A DNA stretch of 64,000 nt from AP-15 sp963846635 (GTDB taxonomy: Bacteria > Pseudomonadota > Alphaproteobacteria > ATCC43930 > CGMCC-115725). The stretch covers positions 1 through 64,000 of the forward strand of contig CAWJXM010000010.1 in assembly GCA_963846635.1 (NCBI GenBank). Reading direction: 5' to 3'. The notes beneath the pieces are model-generated. The model was not told where the DNA came from, ran no database searches, and was given only the letters and a program-made list of their open reading frames with translations. Below, one piece after another: positions 9,573-18,455 of this stretch. Position 1 is the stretch's first letter. Each line of letters opens with the position of its first letter. The translations under genes and the position numbers were made by a program.

Positions 9573-10718
9573 ATGGCGGAATACAAGCTGATTTCTGCGG
9601 ATTCGCACATCGTCGAACCGCCCGACATGTATACGTCGCGCTTCAATCCTAAACTTCGCGATCGCGCGCCGCGGATGGAGCGTCGCAAGACCCCTACCGG
9701 CCGGGAATACGACGCCTGGATGCTCAACGGGCTTCAAGTCGGCACACTGGGCGCGGTGATGCAGGCGGGCCAGCGTTTTGAGGATCCGTCTCAGATCGAC
9801 TTTCTCGGCCTTTGGGAAGATGTCCGCAAGGGCGCTTACGATGCCGATGCAATGATCGTCGAAAACGAGGAGGACGGTATTTGGGGTTCGGTATTGCAGC
9901 CAAGTCAGGGCCTGTTCTGGTACCGGATTCCGGATAGCGAGCTGTTGACCGAGATCTGCCGGGTCTACAACGACTGGATGGCCGATTTCTGCAAGCCGCA
10001 TCCCCGCCGGCTGAAGGGCATTGCGATGCTCAATGTCGATGACCCCGATGCGGCCGCGACTGAGCTCGAACGCTGCATCGAGATGGGGCTGGTCGGCTCT
10101 TTCATCCCGGTAGCACCCCGTCCGGACAAGCCCTACAGCAGCCCGTTATACGATCGCTTTTGGGCGACGGCGGAAGCGCACAAACACCCGCTATTGCTGC
10201 ATATTGCGACCCCGCGTGACGGCGTTCCGGCCAATGAGTTCACCACCGACGTCACGCAAATGACCGGCGCCGGCCGCTCGACCACCGATTACTGGGTGCG
10301 CTATGCGCTCGGCTCGATGCTGTTCGCCGGCGTCTTCGACAAATTCCCGGGTCTCAAGGTCGGATCGGTCGAGCACGAGGCGGCGTGGATCCCGCATTGG
10401 CTGAAGCAGATGGATTTCACCTATCTCGAACGCCCGGTTTTCACCAAAGGCTGGCGCTCGAAGGACGGCTTGATGCCGAGCGATTACTGGAAGCGCAACA
10501 TGTTCGTCGAGTTCATGGAAGACGATATCGGTGTCAAATTGCGCGACTATATCGGCGTCGAGACCATGCTGTGGGGCAGCGACTACCCGCACGCCGAGGC
10601 GACGTTCCCGCGCTCGCAGCAATTCCTGTCGCGGATGTTCGACGGCGTTCCCACCGACGAGGTGCGCAAGATCACATCCGAGAATGCGGCGAAGATGTTC
10701 GGTTTCGAGATGAACTGA
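9573..10718 (+). CDS. Amidohydrolase family 2 protein (PF04909-type, decarboxylase/hydrolase)
   Basis: 381 residues. The metal site of this TIM-barrel family is visible: D-x-H in ISADSHIVEPP (D10, H12), LLLHIATP near residue 208, and the C-terminal Asp in LWGSDYPHAEATFP near 333. Members decarboxylate or hydrolyse aromatic and related acids (ACMSD-like and gamma-resorcylate-decarboxylase-like). The start is backed by GGAGGTCACC before the ATG. It is followed 150 bp later by a Rieske ferredoxin, so an oxidative catabolic context is likely. It is one of three members of this family in the window (others at 34300 and 50285). Confidence 0.9.
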   Translation: MAEYKLISADSHIVEPPDMYTSRFNPKLRDRAPRMERRKTPTGREYDAWMLNGLQVGTLGAVMQAGQRFEDPSQIDFLGLWEDVRKGAYDADAMIVENEEDGIWGSVLQPSQGLFWYRIPDSELLTEICRVYNDWMADFCKPHPRRLKGIAMLNVDDPDAAATELERCIEMGLVGSFIPVAPRPDKPYSSPLYDRFWATAEAHKHPLLLHIATPRDGVPANEFTTDVTQMTGAGRSTTDYWVRYALGSMLFAGVFDKFPGLKVGSVEHEAAWIPHWLKQMDFTYLERPVFTKGWRSKDGLMPSDYWKRNMFVEFMEDDIGVKLRDYIGVETMLWGSDYPHAEATFPRSQQFLSRMFDGVPTDEVRKITSENAAKMFGFEMN

Positions 10719-10868
10719 CTTGGCGCTGTCGGCTCGATTGGGCCGTGAACCGGGCCGCATCAAGCGCGAGCCAACCGGCTGCAAATCCCTCTCCCCGGTC
10801 CAGCGATCCGAGGGAGAGGGACTGTCAAGGGAAATCGTGAGCGAAATCCCAGCAGAGTTTGTCGCCGA

Positions 10869-11159
10869 TTGCAAAGACTGGTCGACTTGGCGCCCGGCGA
10901 GATGAAATTCATTGCCGTCGATGGTGAGCGCAGGGTGCTCGCCAATGTCGACGGGGCGTTTTTTGTACTCAAGGATGTTTGCGGGCATCGCAACGCGCCG
11001 CTGTCGCGCGGCAAGCTTATTGGCCACCTGATCGAATGCCCGCTGCATTTTGCGCAATTCGACGTGCGCACCGGCAAACTCGTCGATGGTCCGATTTCCG
11101 CCGACGTCCGGGCCTACGAAGTGCGCGTCGAGAGCGGCACCGTCTACACACGCCGCTGA
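10869..11159 (+). CDS. Rieske [2Fe-2S] ferredoxin-like protein
   Basis: 96 residues from a TTG start. The two cluster-binding motifs are clear: CGHRNAPLS (C-x-H) and CPLHFAQFD (C-x2-H), spaced as in ring-hydroxylase ferredoxins and other small Rieske proteins. It transfers electrons to an oxygenase. The N-terminus is uncertain. A better start, GTG at 10837 with AAGGGAAATC before it (reading MSEIPAEFV), lies in another frame, so a one-base error near 10860 may separate the true N-terminus from the Rieske domain. A Rieske oxygenase partner is not present nearby. Confidence 0.85.
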   Translation: MQRLVDLAPGEMKFIAVDGERRVLANVDGAFFVLKDVCGHRNAPLSRGKLIGHLIECPLHFAQFDVRTGKLVDGPISADVRAYEVRVESGTVYTRR

Positions 11160-11269
11160 AGGGGGCGGAGCCCGCCTTCGCAATCAACATTGCGGCGGTT
11201 CCCGGTACGAACGAAGCGACTACCGGCGTCGGCGGCTGAAGACGATCGCGGTTGACGGCCCACGGCCGG

Positions 11270-11643
11270 TTACACCCCCGGGTACCAGTACTGTTCGATT
11301 TCGTCGTTGAACACCCGATCCGACCAATCCGGTGTCGTATTCGACGCGAAATTCGGGGCTTTTTCGAGCTTGGCGCGGTCGACATCGACGACATAGCCGG
11401 CGACGCGCGGCTCGTATTTCAGCGCCTTCCACGGCAGCGGCACCCAGTTCTCCCCGATCCCCAAGACGCGATCACATAGACGACTTGGCCGCTGTACTTG
11501 TCGATCATCAGATGATGGACGCGGCCGAGATGCTTGCCGCTCGGGTCAAAAACCGCTGTTCCCTCGACCTTGTCCGAGGCAATCAGCCGCTCGGTTTCCT
11601 CGGTCGCAACACCGCGCTCGCCGACATTCGTCGTATAGTTCAT
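11270..11643 (-). pseudogene. PRC-barrel domain protein, frameshifted
   Basis: The first part (start 11643, MNYTTNVGERGVATEETERL) reads KVEGTAVFDPSGKHLGRVHHLMIDKYSGQVVYVI, a typical PRC-barrel beta-sheet start. The second half continues in another frame as IGENWVPLPWKALKYEPRVAGYVVDVDRAKLEKAPNF and stops at 11270. Adding one G to the TTGGGG run near 11465 rejoins them as IASWGIGENW. PRC-barrel proteins are small cytoplasmic proteins linked to RNA or photosynthetic-complex maturation and often to stress. Without the fix the protein is truncated to 74 residues. A homopolymer sequencing error is a real possibility. Confidence 0.8.
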
Positions 11644-11823
11644 CGCGCTGTCTCCGGTTCGCTACGACATGAACCGAAAACAGCCGCATTGTCGGCCGGT
11701 TCCAGTCTCGCGGGTCGAGCCAATCCAGCGAAACGGCGAACCCGCCAGGCCCTTCCGATAATGGTTGCCACGGGCCGCGCCGCTCTGGTTGCGAGTGCCG
11801 GTGGAGCGGGGCCGAAGGCGCAC

Positions 11824-12369
11824 TCAGCGGATCGGCGCCGATCCGCAGCGGTTGTCGAGCCGCCCGCCATCGGCAATCGCCATGACCACCACGATCTCGG
11901 GGGGCTGCGGTGCATCGGCGAGCGACACTGTGATCGTGTCGAAATGCTCGAACGACCATGAATCGTCCTTGTGCCCGAGCGGCACATCGAGCGTAGCGCC
12001 GGCCGCGGCGACTTTTACATTGGACGAGATGACCGCCTTGCCGCCGCCGACCGCCGCACGCATCGGGCGTCCCAACATCGGATGGACACAGGCGCTGCCA
12101 TGCTCCATTTCGCCATCGACGCCGACCAGCGCTCCCTTGCCGTAGGAAACCGCCGGCCCATCGAGCAATTCAACCAGCTGCGGCATGATGCGCTCGCCGA
12201 GTTCGGCACCTGCTTCCCATAGCGGCCGCAGATCGCTGACACGCAGGCCGGCGAACGGATTGCGGATCACCGCGATACCAACCGCGCGCACGATCGGCCG
12301 CGGCGCCGGCGCACTGAGTTCGGAAAAGATCACTTCGCGCAAGGTCACGATTTTGCGGATTTCGGTCAT
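11824..12369 (-). CDS. Amino-acid synthesis family protein (PF06684-type)
   Basis: 181 residues from ATG 12369, MTEIRKIVTLREVIFSE. Conserved features of this poorly characterised family are RPIVRAVGIAVIRNPFAG, PQLVELLDGPAVSYGKGALVG, GEMEHGSACVHPMLGRPMRAAVGGGKAVI and a C-terminal HFDTITVSLADAPQPPEIVVVMA. The family is also linked to s-triazine or amide-degradation-type operons, but its reaction is not established. It starts 11 bp after the FAH-type hydrolase stop on the same strand, so the two are almost certainly one operon. Confidence 0.85.
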   Translation of the reverse strand: MTEIRKIVTLREVIFSELSAPAPRPIVRAVGIAVIRNPFAGLRVSDLRPLWEAGAELGERIMPQLVELLDGPAVSYGKGALVGVDGEMEHGSACVHPMLGRPMRAAVGGGKAVISSNVKVAAAGATLDVPLGHKDDSWSFEHFDTITVSLADAPQPPEIVVVMAIADGGRLDNRCGSAPIR

Positions 12370-12380
12370 GATCGGTCCTT

Positions 12381-13319
12381 TCACGCCGCACCCTGCGGGC
12401 GGTGGCGTCTGACGGCTTCCGGGTTGGTCGAGTCGGCGCCCATATAGATGCCGCGTTCCCATTTGCGCTTGAGCGGATCGACGACCTTCAGCGCCATCCG
12501 GCCGATGTGCTGGATTTCAATCTCGACGGTCTCGCCGTCCTGCAAGGCGCCGAGCCCCTCGTGATTGGTGCCGCAGGCGATCAGATCGCCGGTGTTCAAA
12601 GTCATGACCGTCGACGCGAACGCGATCAGCTCCGGTACGCGGTGCTCCATGTCGTCGGTGTTGTAATTGTGCCGCAACTGGCCGTCGTTCCAAAAACGGA
12701 CAATCAGATCATTAGGCTCGGCGATCTCGTCCGCCGTCGTGATGCACGGGCCGATCGGTGCGAAGGTATCAAAAGATTTGCCGAGCCAGCTGCCTGCTTT
12801 CCAGGTGCGCCGACCCTCGCCGCGCGCTGACACATCGATCAGACACGTATAGCCGAACACCGCACTTTTCCAATTCGCTTGGCTAACTTTTTTCGCCGGG
12901 CCTTTGATCACGAGCGCCAATTCCGCCTCGTGCATAAAAATCCAAGGCTCGGTGAATTCCGGTAAAACGATCGTGTCGCCGGGCCCGACCACCGCTTCCG
13001 GATTCTTCAGAAACATGTTTAAGGGGCGCGGCTCGCGCTGCGCGTGTTCCCAATAATTTGCGATGCAGCACAGGATCTTGCCAGGATGCGGCAAGGGCGC
13101 GCGCAGACGCACCCGGTCGAGCGGCATGGCCTCGCCTTCGGCCGCAAGCCGCTCCAGCCTCGGCCGCAACCGCTCGAACCCGTCAATCAGAGTTTGCATC
13201 GTCAATTGCGGGGTGTAGCCGCGCTCGACAATTCCGGCGAGGCTGACCACTCCGCGATCGGTCAGCAACCCCGGTGCCATCTCGCTCTGACCGCTCGTCT
13301 CGAACATCACCAGCTTCAT
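12381..13319 (-). CDS. Fumarylacetoacetate hydrolase (FAH) family protein
   Basis: 312 residues from ATG 13319 with GGGGAGGA seven bases upstream. The C-terminal FAH fold is recognisable: PGKILCCIANYWEHA, then the metal-binding acids in FMHEAELALVIKGPAKKV, DVSARGE, KSFDTFAPIGPCI, and the closing LNTGDLIACGTNHEGLGALQDGETVEIEI. Family members cleave C-C bonds or decarboxylate/hydrate 2-oxo acids in aromatic catabolism. It leads a two-gene operon with the PF06684-type gene. It is divergent from the TauD-like dioxygenase, with 263 bp between starts that must hold both promoters. Confidence 0.9.
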   Translation of the reverse strand: MKLVMFETSGQSEMAPGLLTDRGVVSLAGIVERGYTPQLTMQTLIDGFERLRPRLERLAAEGEAMPLDRVRLRAPLPHPGKILCCIANYWEHAQREPRPLNMFLKNPEAVVGPGDTIVLPEFTEPWIFMHEAELALVIKGPAKKVSQANWKSAVFGYTCLIDVSARGEGRRTWKAGSWLGKSFDTFAPIGPCITTADEIAEPNDLIVRFWNDGQLRHNYNTDDMEHRVPELIAFASTVMTLNTGDLIACGTNHEGLGALQDGETVEIEIQHIGRMALKVVDPLKRKWERGIYMGADSTNPEAVRRHRPQGAA

Positions 13320-13582
13320 CGTTTTTTCCTCCCCAATTTGAGTGCCAGCCTGAAGCTTTTCGGGCTGGACCGCCAACGACAACCAGGCTCTCACAAGCTC
13401 GGCGCCATGAACAATGGATCGAACGAGTTATCAAGTCAGTTCGGCATCGTGATATCGCGGGACCCGTCGTTGCGCTTCAAGGCGCTCAGCGGAATCGAAT
13501 GGCAGCCCGCGAATTGTCGCGGTTGAAACCAGCGCGTTGCCGCTGCGAAATAAGCGCGAGGCGACAAAGGAAAGGACAAGCG

Positions 13583-14431
13583 ATGGAAATTCGCCGGATG
13601 GGCTCGCAGATCGGCGTCGAGGTCACCGGGGTCGATGTCAAGGCGCTCGATGAGCGGAGCTTTGCTCCAATTTATCAGGCTTGGCTCGATTACAACGTGT
13701 TGGTGGTGCGTGACCAGGATCTGACGATCCCTGATTTTGTGCGCTACAGCCGTCGCTTTGGCCCGGTCGTCCCGCATCCGTCGAAATCGACGCGTAATCC
13801 CGATCATCCGGAGATCACGATGCTCGGCGTCAACAAGTTCGACGCCGACGGCAAGTTGCGCGCGGAAATCTATCGCCGTGGCGCCGAAGGCTGGCACACT
13901 GACGGCGCCTACAACCAAGCCCCGTTCAAAGCGACCCAGCTTTACGCGCTAGCGGTGCCGAGCCGCGGCGGGAACACGCTCTTTGCCAACGGCTATGCCG
14001 CCTATGATGCCCTGCCGCAGCGCTTGAAGGACCGGCTTGAAGGGGTAATCGGCGCCTTTTCTTACGGTGGAAGGCGGGGTAGATCGAGATTGCTCAATCC
14101 CGAGGACCAGGACTGGACCCCGGTCTATCATCCGATCATCCGCACCCATCCCGAGACCGGGCGCAAATCGCTTTATTTCGACCCCGGCAAGATCGTCGGC
14201 TTTGTCGGGATCGATGATCGCGAAGGCGACGAATTGATCGCCGAGTTAAAAGAACGAATGATCGTCCCCGAAGCCGAATACCACCATGTTTGGCGCAAGG
14301 GCGACATCGTGATCTGGGACAATCGCTGCTCGTATCACAGGGCCGCGGGCGATTATCCGCCCAAAGAGGACCGCATCCACTGGCGCGTATCGATCAACGA
14401 TTACGGTGTCGAAGCGATGGCGGCGGAATAA
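13583..14431 (+). CDS. TauD/TfdA-family Fe(II)/2-oxoglutarate dioxygenase
   Basis: 282 residues from ATG 13583 (AAAGGAAAGGACAAGCG ahead). The facial triad is present: His105 and Asp107 in EGWHTDGAYN, and the distal His near 252 in RCSYHRAAG. The 2-oxoglutarate-binding Arg is in RIHWRVSIND. Such enzymes hydroxylate sulfonates, phenoxy acids or other small acids and release the oxidised fragment. The frame is open upstream, but the extension has no coding look and crosses the divergent promoter region. Context with FAH, Rieske and amidohydrolase genes suggests oxidative catabolism of a small organic acid. Confidence 0.9.
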   Translation: MEIRRMGSQIGVEVTGVDVKALDERSFAPIYQAWLDYNVLVVRDQDLTIPDFVRYSRRFGPVVPHPSKSTRNPDHPEITMLGVNKFDADGKLRAEIYRRGAEGWHTDGAYNQAPFKATQLYALAVPSRGGNTLFANGYAAYDALPQRLKDRLEGVIGAFSYGGRRGRSRLLNPEDQDWTPVYHPIIRTHPETGRKSLYFDPGKIVGFVGIDDREGDELIAELKERMIVPEAEYHHVWRKGDIVIWDNRCSYHRAAGDYPPKEDRIHWRVSINDYGVEAMAAE

Positions 14432-14564
14432 AGCGATAGGTATCCAGTGATTTTGTTTGAGTTATCTGGATATGCACCCTGTTTATGGCGGCCCTCTCCC
14501 GACCGGCGCACATCGCGGTCCCGAACACCGGCGGGCTTCCGCGATGTTGTCCATCCGACCTGAC

Positions 14565-14999
14565 TCAGGCGTGCATGCGCGAGAGATCAAGAAGAACACT
14601 CGCTTCCAGCTCCTTCGTGTCGAGGCGATGCTTCACGAGATCGCCGATGCTCACGATGCCCTTCAACTCATTGTCCTCGATAACCGGCAGGTGACGGATC
14701 CGCGCCATAGTCATTCTCGCAAGCATGGCTTCCACGCGGTCGGAGAGGCGACAACTGAAGAAGGGCGTCGTCATCAGTTGGCGGACCTGAAAGCCAAGTA
14801 CGACGGCGCCGTCTCGGGCCACGGCGTTGATGAAGTCCCGCTCCGAGAATATGCCGACCGGTTTCATCCACAAATCCTCTACCACCAAGGCGCCGATGCG
14901 ATGCTCAGCCAGCTTGCGGACCGCTAGTTCGATGCTGTCCGTGGGCCGTATCCTGACAACGGTATGCCCCTTGTTCCGTAAAACATCGGAAATGACCAT
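14565..14999 (-). CDS. Two-CBS-domain protein
   Basis: 144 residues made almost wholly of a CBS pair. CBS1 is VVRIRPTDSIELAVRKLAEHRIGALVVED...GIFSERDFINAVA. CBS2 starts VRQLMTTPFFSCRLSDRVEAMLARMTMARIRHLPVIEDNELKGIVSIGDLV. CBS pairs bind adenosine nucleotides and regulate partners; stand-alone ones are common in alphaproteobacteria. No partner domain is fused and no obvious partner is adjacent. Confidence 0.92.
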   Translation of the reverse strand: MVISDVLRNKGHTVVRIRPTDSIELAVRKLAEHRIGALVVEDLWMKPVGIFSERDFINAVARDGAVVLGFQVRQLMTTPFFSCRLSDRVEAMLARMTMARIRHLPVIEDNELKGIVSIGDLVKHRLDTKELEASVLLDLSRMHA

Positions 15000-15421
15000 G
15001 GCTGCCTCCGTAATCTGACGCGCTGCCCGGAAGCTGTCGGTACGGCGGCTGGTCGCGAGCAGCCGGCAGCGCCCCTGAGCGCGTGGGCGGTGAATCAGTT
15101 ATTAAAATAGTGAGAGCCCATGTCGCAGATTAGATCCCTGATCTTGGTCTCTTTCGGAACTGGCGACTTGTTCGCGCCCCTGCTTCGGAAACTCGGAATT
15201 GATCGTAAGCGGCCCGTTCCATGATCTCGGGCGCGCGGAATTTGATCTGTTAGCCGCCGGTTGGTCCCCCGCTCCAAGTTCAGGGCATCCGACCATAGGG
15301 GGCCTCGAACACGCGAAGGCTCGGCGGGCGCTCGCGTCGTACCAGCGTCTTCCAGAGCAAATGACCAACCCGCTCGCGCTGCAAGCTCAACAACGCGAGC
15401 GGTATTGGCAGGTGCGGGAGC
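15000..15421. other. Intergenic stretch without a supported gene
   Basis: The 422 bp lie between the CBS gene and the HTH protein, both on the minus strand. It is somewhat lower in GC around 15095-15200. I see no conserved protein, RNA gene, or clear palindrome in it. It should contain the promoter of the CBS gene near 15000-15100. Confidence 0.4.
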
Positions 15422-16273
15422 TTAGCCGAGTTTCTTGATATCCTCGCCGGCGAGAGCCGAGCGCGGATAATTGTGGGTACGAGCCGATCGCTCGTTGCTT
15501 GCGTTCAGCCGGTCGAGCACCATTGTCGTCCGCGCTGCCACCCGCATCAGGTCGGTCGCGGCTTGCCGCAGCCGCTCGCGCACTTCCAGCGAGCCTTCGG
15601 CAAGCGCCGCATCAAAGCTCGAGCGAAATAGAGAAATAGCAGTCTCGGCGCGCGTATGAAGATCGCTGTCCAGGCCCGGCGCCGCGGACACCCCGGGGCG
15701 ATGGCTTGAGGCGCCACCGAGATCGAGTCTTTTGGCGCCAGGGGGCGTTGGCGTCGGAGGGACCGAATCGCCCACACGCCTGGCAGGGAATTGAGGGCTC
15801 TTGGCGGGCTCGGCCGGGCTAGGACGCAGTTGAGGCATGCGCAGCACACCGTTGCTCAATCTTTCCGGCGGGTTTACCGCGGTCGGCTCCGGAACTTTCG
15901 CATGCACCAGCGCGGGACCGATCGAGATATTCTCGGTTCTTGCGCTAGTGTTCGTAAGACTAGGCTGAGTGTCGCCGGCCGAACCGACCGATGCAGAACC
16001 AGCCAGCTGATCGTTGTCTTTGTCGCCGAATTGAGCTGCAGCGATTATGGGGTCCGGCGCATTCATGCGAACCAACCGCGTCTGCGTGGTCTCGGCCGTT
16101 TTTATCACCGGGGGTTGCTCTGGTAATTCCGTCGGCTTTTGACGATTGCGTTTAAGGATGTAGTGGATCGCGGGTGGCGTACAGCCATAGCTCCGCGCAA
16201 TTTTACTGATCGACTCGCCGCCTTGGTAGCGCGCCGCAATGGCGTTCCATTCGCCCTGCGGAATCTTTGACAT
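15422..16273 (-). CDS. HTH-bearing hypothetical protein with long disordered middle
   Basis: 283 residues. The first 45 form a resolvase/Myb-like helix-turn-helix (GEWNAIAARYQGGESISKIARSYGCTPPAIHYILKRNR). Residues about 60-190 are rich in Pro, Ala, Ser and Thr and look disordered. The last 80 (TRAETAISLFRSSFDAALAEGSLEVRERLRQAATDLMRVAARTTMVLDRL) look helical and may oligomerise. A DNA-binding regulator or nucleoid-type protein is the best guess. Only the HTH is directly supported. It stands alone, with over 400 bp of non-coding DNA on each side. Confidence 0.75.
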   Translation of the reverse strand: MSKIPQGEWNAIAARYQGGESISKIARSYGCTPPAIHYILKRNRQKPTELPEQPPVIKTAETTQTRLVRMNAPDPIIAAAQFGDKDNDQLAGSASVGSAGDTQPSLTNTSARTENISIGPALVHAKVPEPTAVNPPERLSNGVLRMPQLRPSPAEPAKSPQFPARRVGDSVPPTPTPPGAKRLDLGGASSHRPGVSAAPGLDSDLHTRAETAISLFRSSFDAALAEGSLEVRERLRQAATDLMRVAARTTMVLDRLNASNERSARTHNYPRSALAGEDIKKLG

Positions 16274-16686
16274 ATATTCTCCTCGCCCCAGCGAGCTGGG
16301 CGCTCGTTATGTTCTTGAGAGCCGCTCATCGCTCCGGTTTAGTTACCGAGGCAAAGATTTGCCGCACGTATAAGTGAGCCGATAGCTGCTCTATCGCCGA
16401 AAAATAGGTACCAGGTTAACCATGTCAAGGTGATCTTTTAAAACAAAGGAAACCGCTTGCCCAACTAAGGGCGAAGGCTCTGAAATGGTTATCGCGTCTG
16501 GCAGTAATCTGATCACTTTAAAATAGAATGCAGCCTGATCAATGCTAGCAGCGGCATCGCCGCGCAGGCGGGTGGGCTCTCGCGGACCGGCACCCGATCC
16601 ACCCAATCTGACGAAACCTATCGAGAGATGATCCGCTTTTGTCTTAAGCTGCCGGCTGCCAGTCACTTGTGTTTCAAGGAGCCGCC
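16274..16686. other. Intergenic stretch without a supported gene
   Basis: 413 bp between the minus-strand HTH gene and the plus-strand small barrel protein, hence a divergent promoter region. It is visibly AT-richer around 16390-16520 than the surrounding coding DNA. No conserved ORF or strong palindrome was seen. TTTCAAGGAGCCGCC near 16673-16686 is the ribosome-binding site of the downstream gene. Confidence 0.4.
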
Positions 16687-16995
16687 ATGACCCATATCTA
16701 TGCCGTGCAAATGGACATCCCGGCCGAACTCGAGGCCGAATTCAACCGCATCTATGATGAGGATCACGTGCCGACGATTCTCAAAGTGCCGGGCGTCCGA
16801 TCCTGCCGCCGCTATCGCTTGGAAAATTCAACGGTTCCAACGATGCCGCGCTATCTCGCGATCTATGAATGCGACAATGCCGAGGTGATAAACAGCCCGG
16901 CCTGGACCGAAGCGTCCGATCTCGGCGAATGGAAACCCAAGATCCGGCCGCACACGACCAACCGCCAACACTCGATTTTTCGACAGATCGCCTGA
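16687..16995 (+). CDS. Small dimeric alpha+beta barrel protein (EthD/Dabb-like)
   Basis: 102 residues from ATG 16687 with AAGGAG 10 bases upstream. The pattern MTHIYAVQMDIPAELEAEFNRIYDEDHVPTILKVPGVRSCRRYRLE is typical of ferredoxin-like dimeric barrels that handle small organic molecules: beta strand, a helix ending in DEDHVP, then GVRSCRRY. YLAIYECDNAEVINSPAW follows as the second repeat. The function is probably linked to nearby catabolic genes, such as the enoyl-CoA-hydratase-like gene at 17423. No catalytic residue can be assigned. Confidence 0.8.
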   Translation: MTHIYAVQMDIPAELEAEFNRIYDEDHVPTILKVPGVRSCRRYRLENSTVPTMPRYLAIYECDNAEVINSPAWTEASDLGEWKPKIRPHTTNRQHSIFRQIA

Positions 16996-17422
16996 TCCGC
17001 TGTACTTGATAAGCCACAGCCCGTCAGAAGGCGCGGATGCCGGGCTTCTTTGTCGTCCAGCTCGATCCCGACACCGTAATTCTGGTTGGTCCGAAGAATG
17101 CCGTTCGCATATCCTCGAGCGCCTCGACTAAGAGCAGCTGCCGCCGATCCATCACCGTTCGGCCGGCAGCTTCTTTCTTTTACGGCGACGAACGGAGCTT
17201 TATGGACAGAGCCGCCTGAAGGGCGCCTCAAAAATGCCAAGCCGCGTAAAGGAGGCCGTGAACCTCGCCAGGCGTCCCAACGAAAAGCACAGCCTTCGTC
17301 TTGCTCAGGCGTAAGCGGAAGGAAAGGTATCGGATGACCCAAACTGATCCGTTCGAACAGGTTGAGCGAACGGCGGCGCGCGCGTAGTGTCAAACCGTTG
17401 ACGAGCGGCGAGGGGGCGCGCG
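16996..17422. other. Intergenic stretch without a supported gene
   Basis: 427 bp between two plus-strand genes. A 42-codon minus-strand frame ending at 17029 (MDRRQLLLVEALEDMRTAFF...) reads like a protein fragment, but I could not tie it to a family and do not call it. The stretch could be the residue of a decayed gene. Confidence 0.35.
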
Positions 17423-18187
17423 ATGGCCCACGAGTTCATTCTGACCGAGCGGCACAACGCGGTAGCGGTGATCACGTTAAACCGGCCGGAGAAGCTGAAT
17501 GCCTTGGGCTTTGGCCTAATGCGCGAACTCGACGAGGCTCTAACCACGTATGAGGCGGACGAGGCGATCAAGGCGGTGATTTTGACCGGAGCCGGGGAAC
17601 GTGCCTTTTCTGCCGGCGCCGATATTCATGAGATGGCGGGTCTCTCAAGTGAGGAATTGGCTCAACGCCAAGCCTTTCGTGGCGACGCGACCTGGCATAT
17701 CGCCACCTTTCCAAAGCCGCTGATTGGCGCGATCAATGGCCTCGCCTATGGCGGCGCCGCGTTGCTTTCTTCGACGCTCGATTTGCGCATCGGCTGCGAG
17801 CGCACCCAGTTTAGGTTTCTGGCGGCGAGCTATGGCCGGGTCAATTCGACCTGGTCATTGCCGTTGCTGGTGGGGCTGCCAAAAGCGAAAGAGCTTCTTT
17901 ATACCGGCCGCGTCGTCGCCGCTGCGGAAGCTGAGCGCATTGGCTTGCTAAACCAGATTGTAGAGGCCAGCCGGCTACTCGAAACCGCAATAGAGATCGG
18001 CCAGATTATCGCCAAAAACGATGCCCGCATGGTCCAGGGCATCAAGCGTCTGCTGCACGAAGAGATCGGCATGGGCTGGCGCGACCGCTACGCCACTGAG
18101 GAAGACGCCCGCGCCACTTGGCTTGCCGCAGGTCATCCGCGCGAGGGATTTCGCGAGTTTCTGAGCCGCCGGCCGAGCAGCTCGTAA
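17423..18187 (+). CDS. Enoyl-CoA hydratase/isomerase family protein lacking both usual catalytic glutamates
   Basis: 254 residues with the crotonase fold: VAVITLNRPEKLNALG, the CoA-binding AFSAGADIHEM (oxyanion-hole loop), INGLAYGGAALLSSTLDLRIG, and the C-terminal helix. In classical hydratases the catalytic Glu residues lie in GGGCELA and in QPEIKLG. Here the aligned stretches are GGAALLS and FLAASYG, so both glutamates are replaced. It therefore should not be a standard hydratase. It may be an isomerase, hydrolase, decarboxylase or dehydrochlorinase-type crotonase. The start has GGGGCGCGCG upstream. It is single, with no fatty-acid oxidation neighbours. Confidence 0.88.
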   Translation: MAHEFILTERHNAVAVITLNRPEKLNALGFGLMRELDEALTTYEADEAIKAVILTGAGERAFSAGADIHEMAGLSSEELAQRQAFRGDATWHIATFPKPLIGAINGLAYGGAALLSSTLDLRIGCERTQFRFLAASYGRVNSTWSLPLLVGLPKAKELLYTGRVVAAAEAERIGLLNQIVEASRLLETAIEIGQIIAKNDARMVQGIKRLLHEEIGMGWRDRYATEEDARATWLAAGHPREGFREFLSRRPSSS

Positions 18188-18455
18188 GGCGACCCCAGGA
18201 GCCTTGACGGCTCGCGCGACATGTTGGCTCGCAGCAGCCTGTTAATGTCGACTTCAATAAAAATCACTTATTCACTTGTCGGCTAACCTCCTGTAATAGG
18301 ACCGGACCAGAGAGGCGACGTTGCGAAACTTCCTCGACACTTTTGAAGATGTCGTCTGCGGCAGGGTGCGCGCCTTTGGCTGACGAGAACATAAAAAGGG
18401 TCGACGAACACGGCCCGCGCTCGCTTATAAGTTTGGCAATTGGAGTCAGGCGCTG

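Noticed and set aside
16391..16666. 91-codon minus-strand frame in the gap before 16687
   Set aside because: No ribosome-binding site, no conserved motif, odd composition; treated as non-coding.
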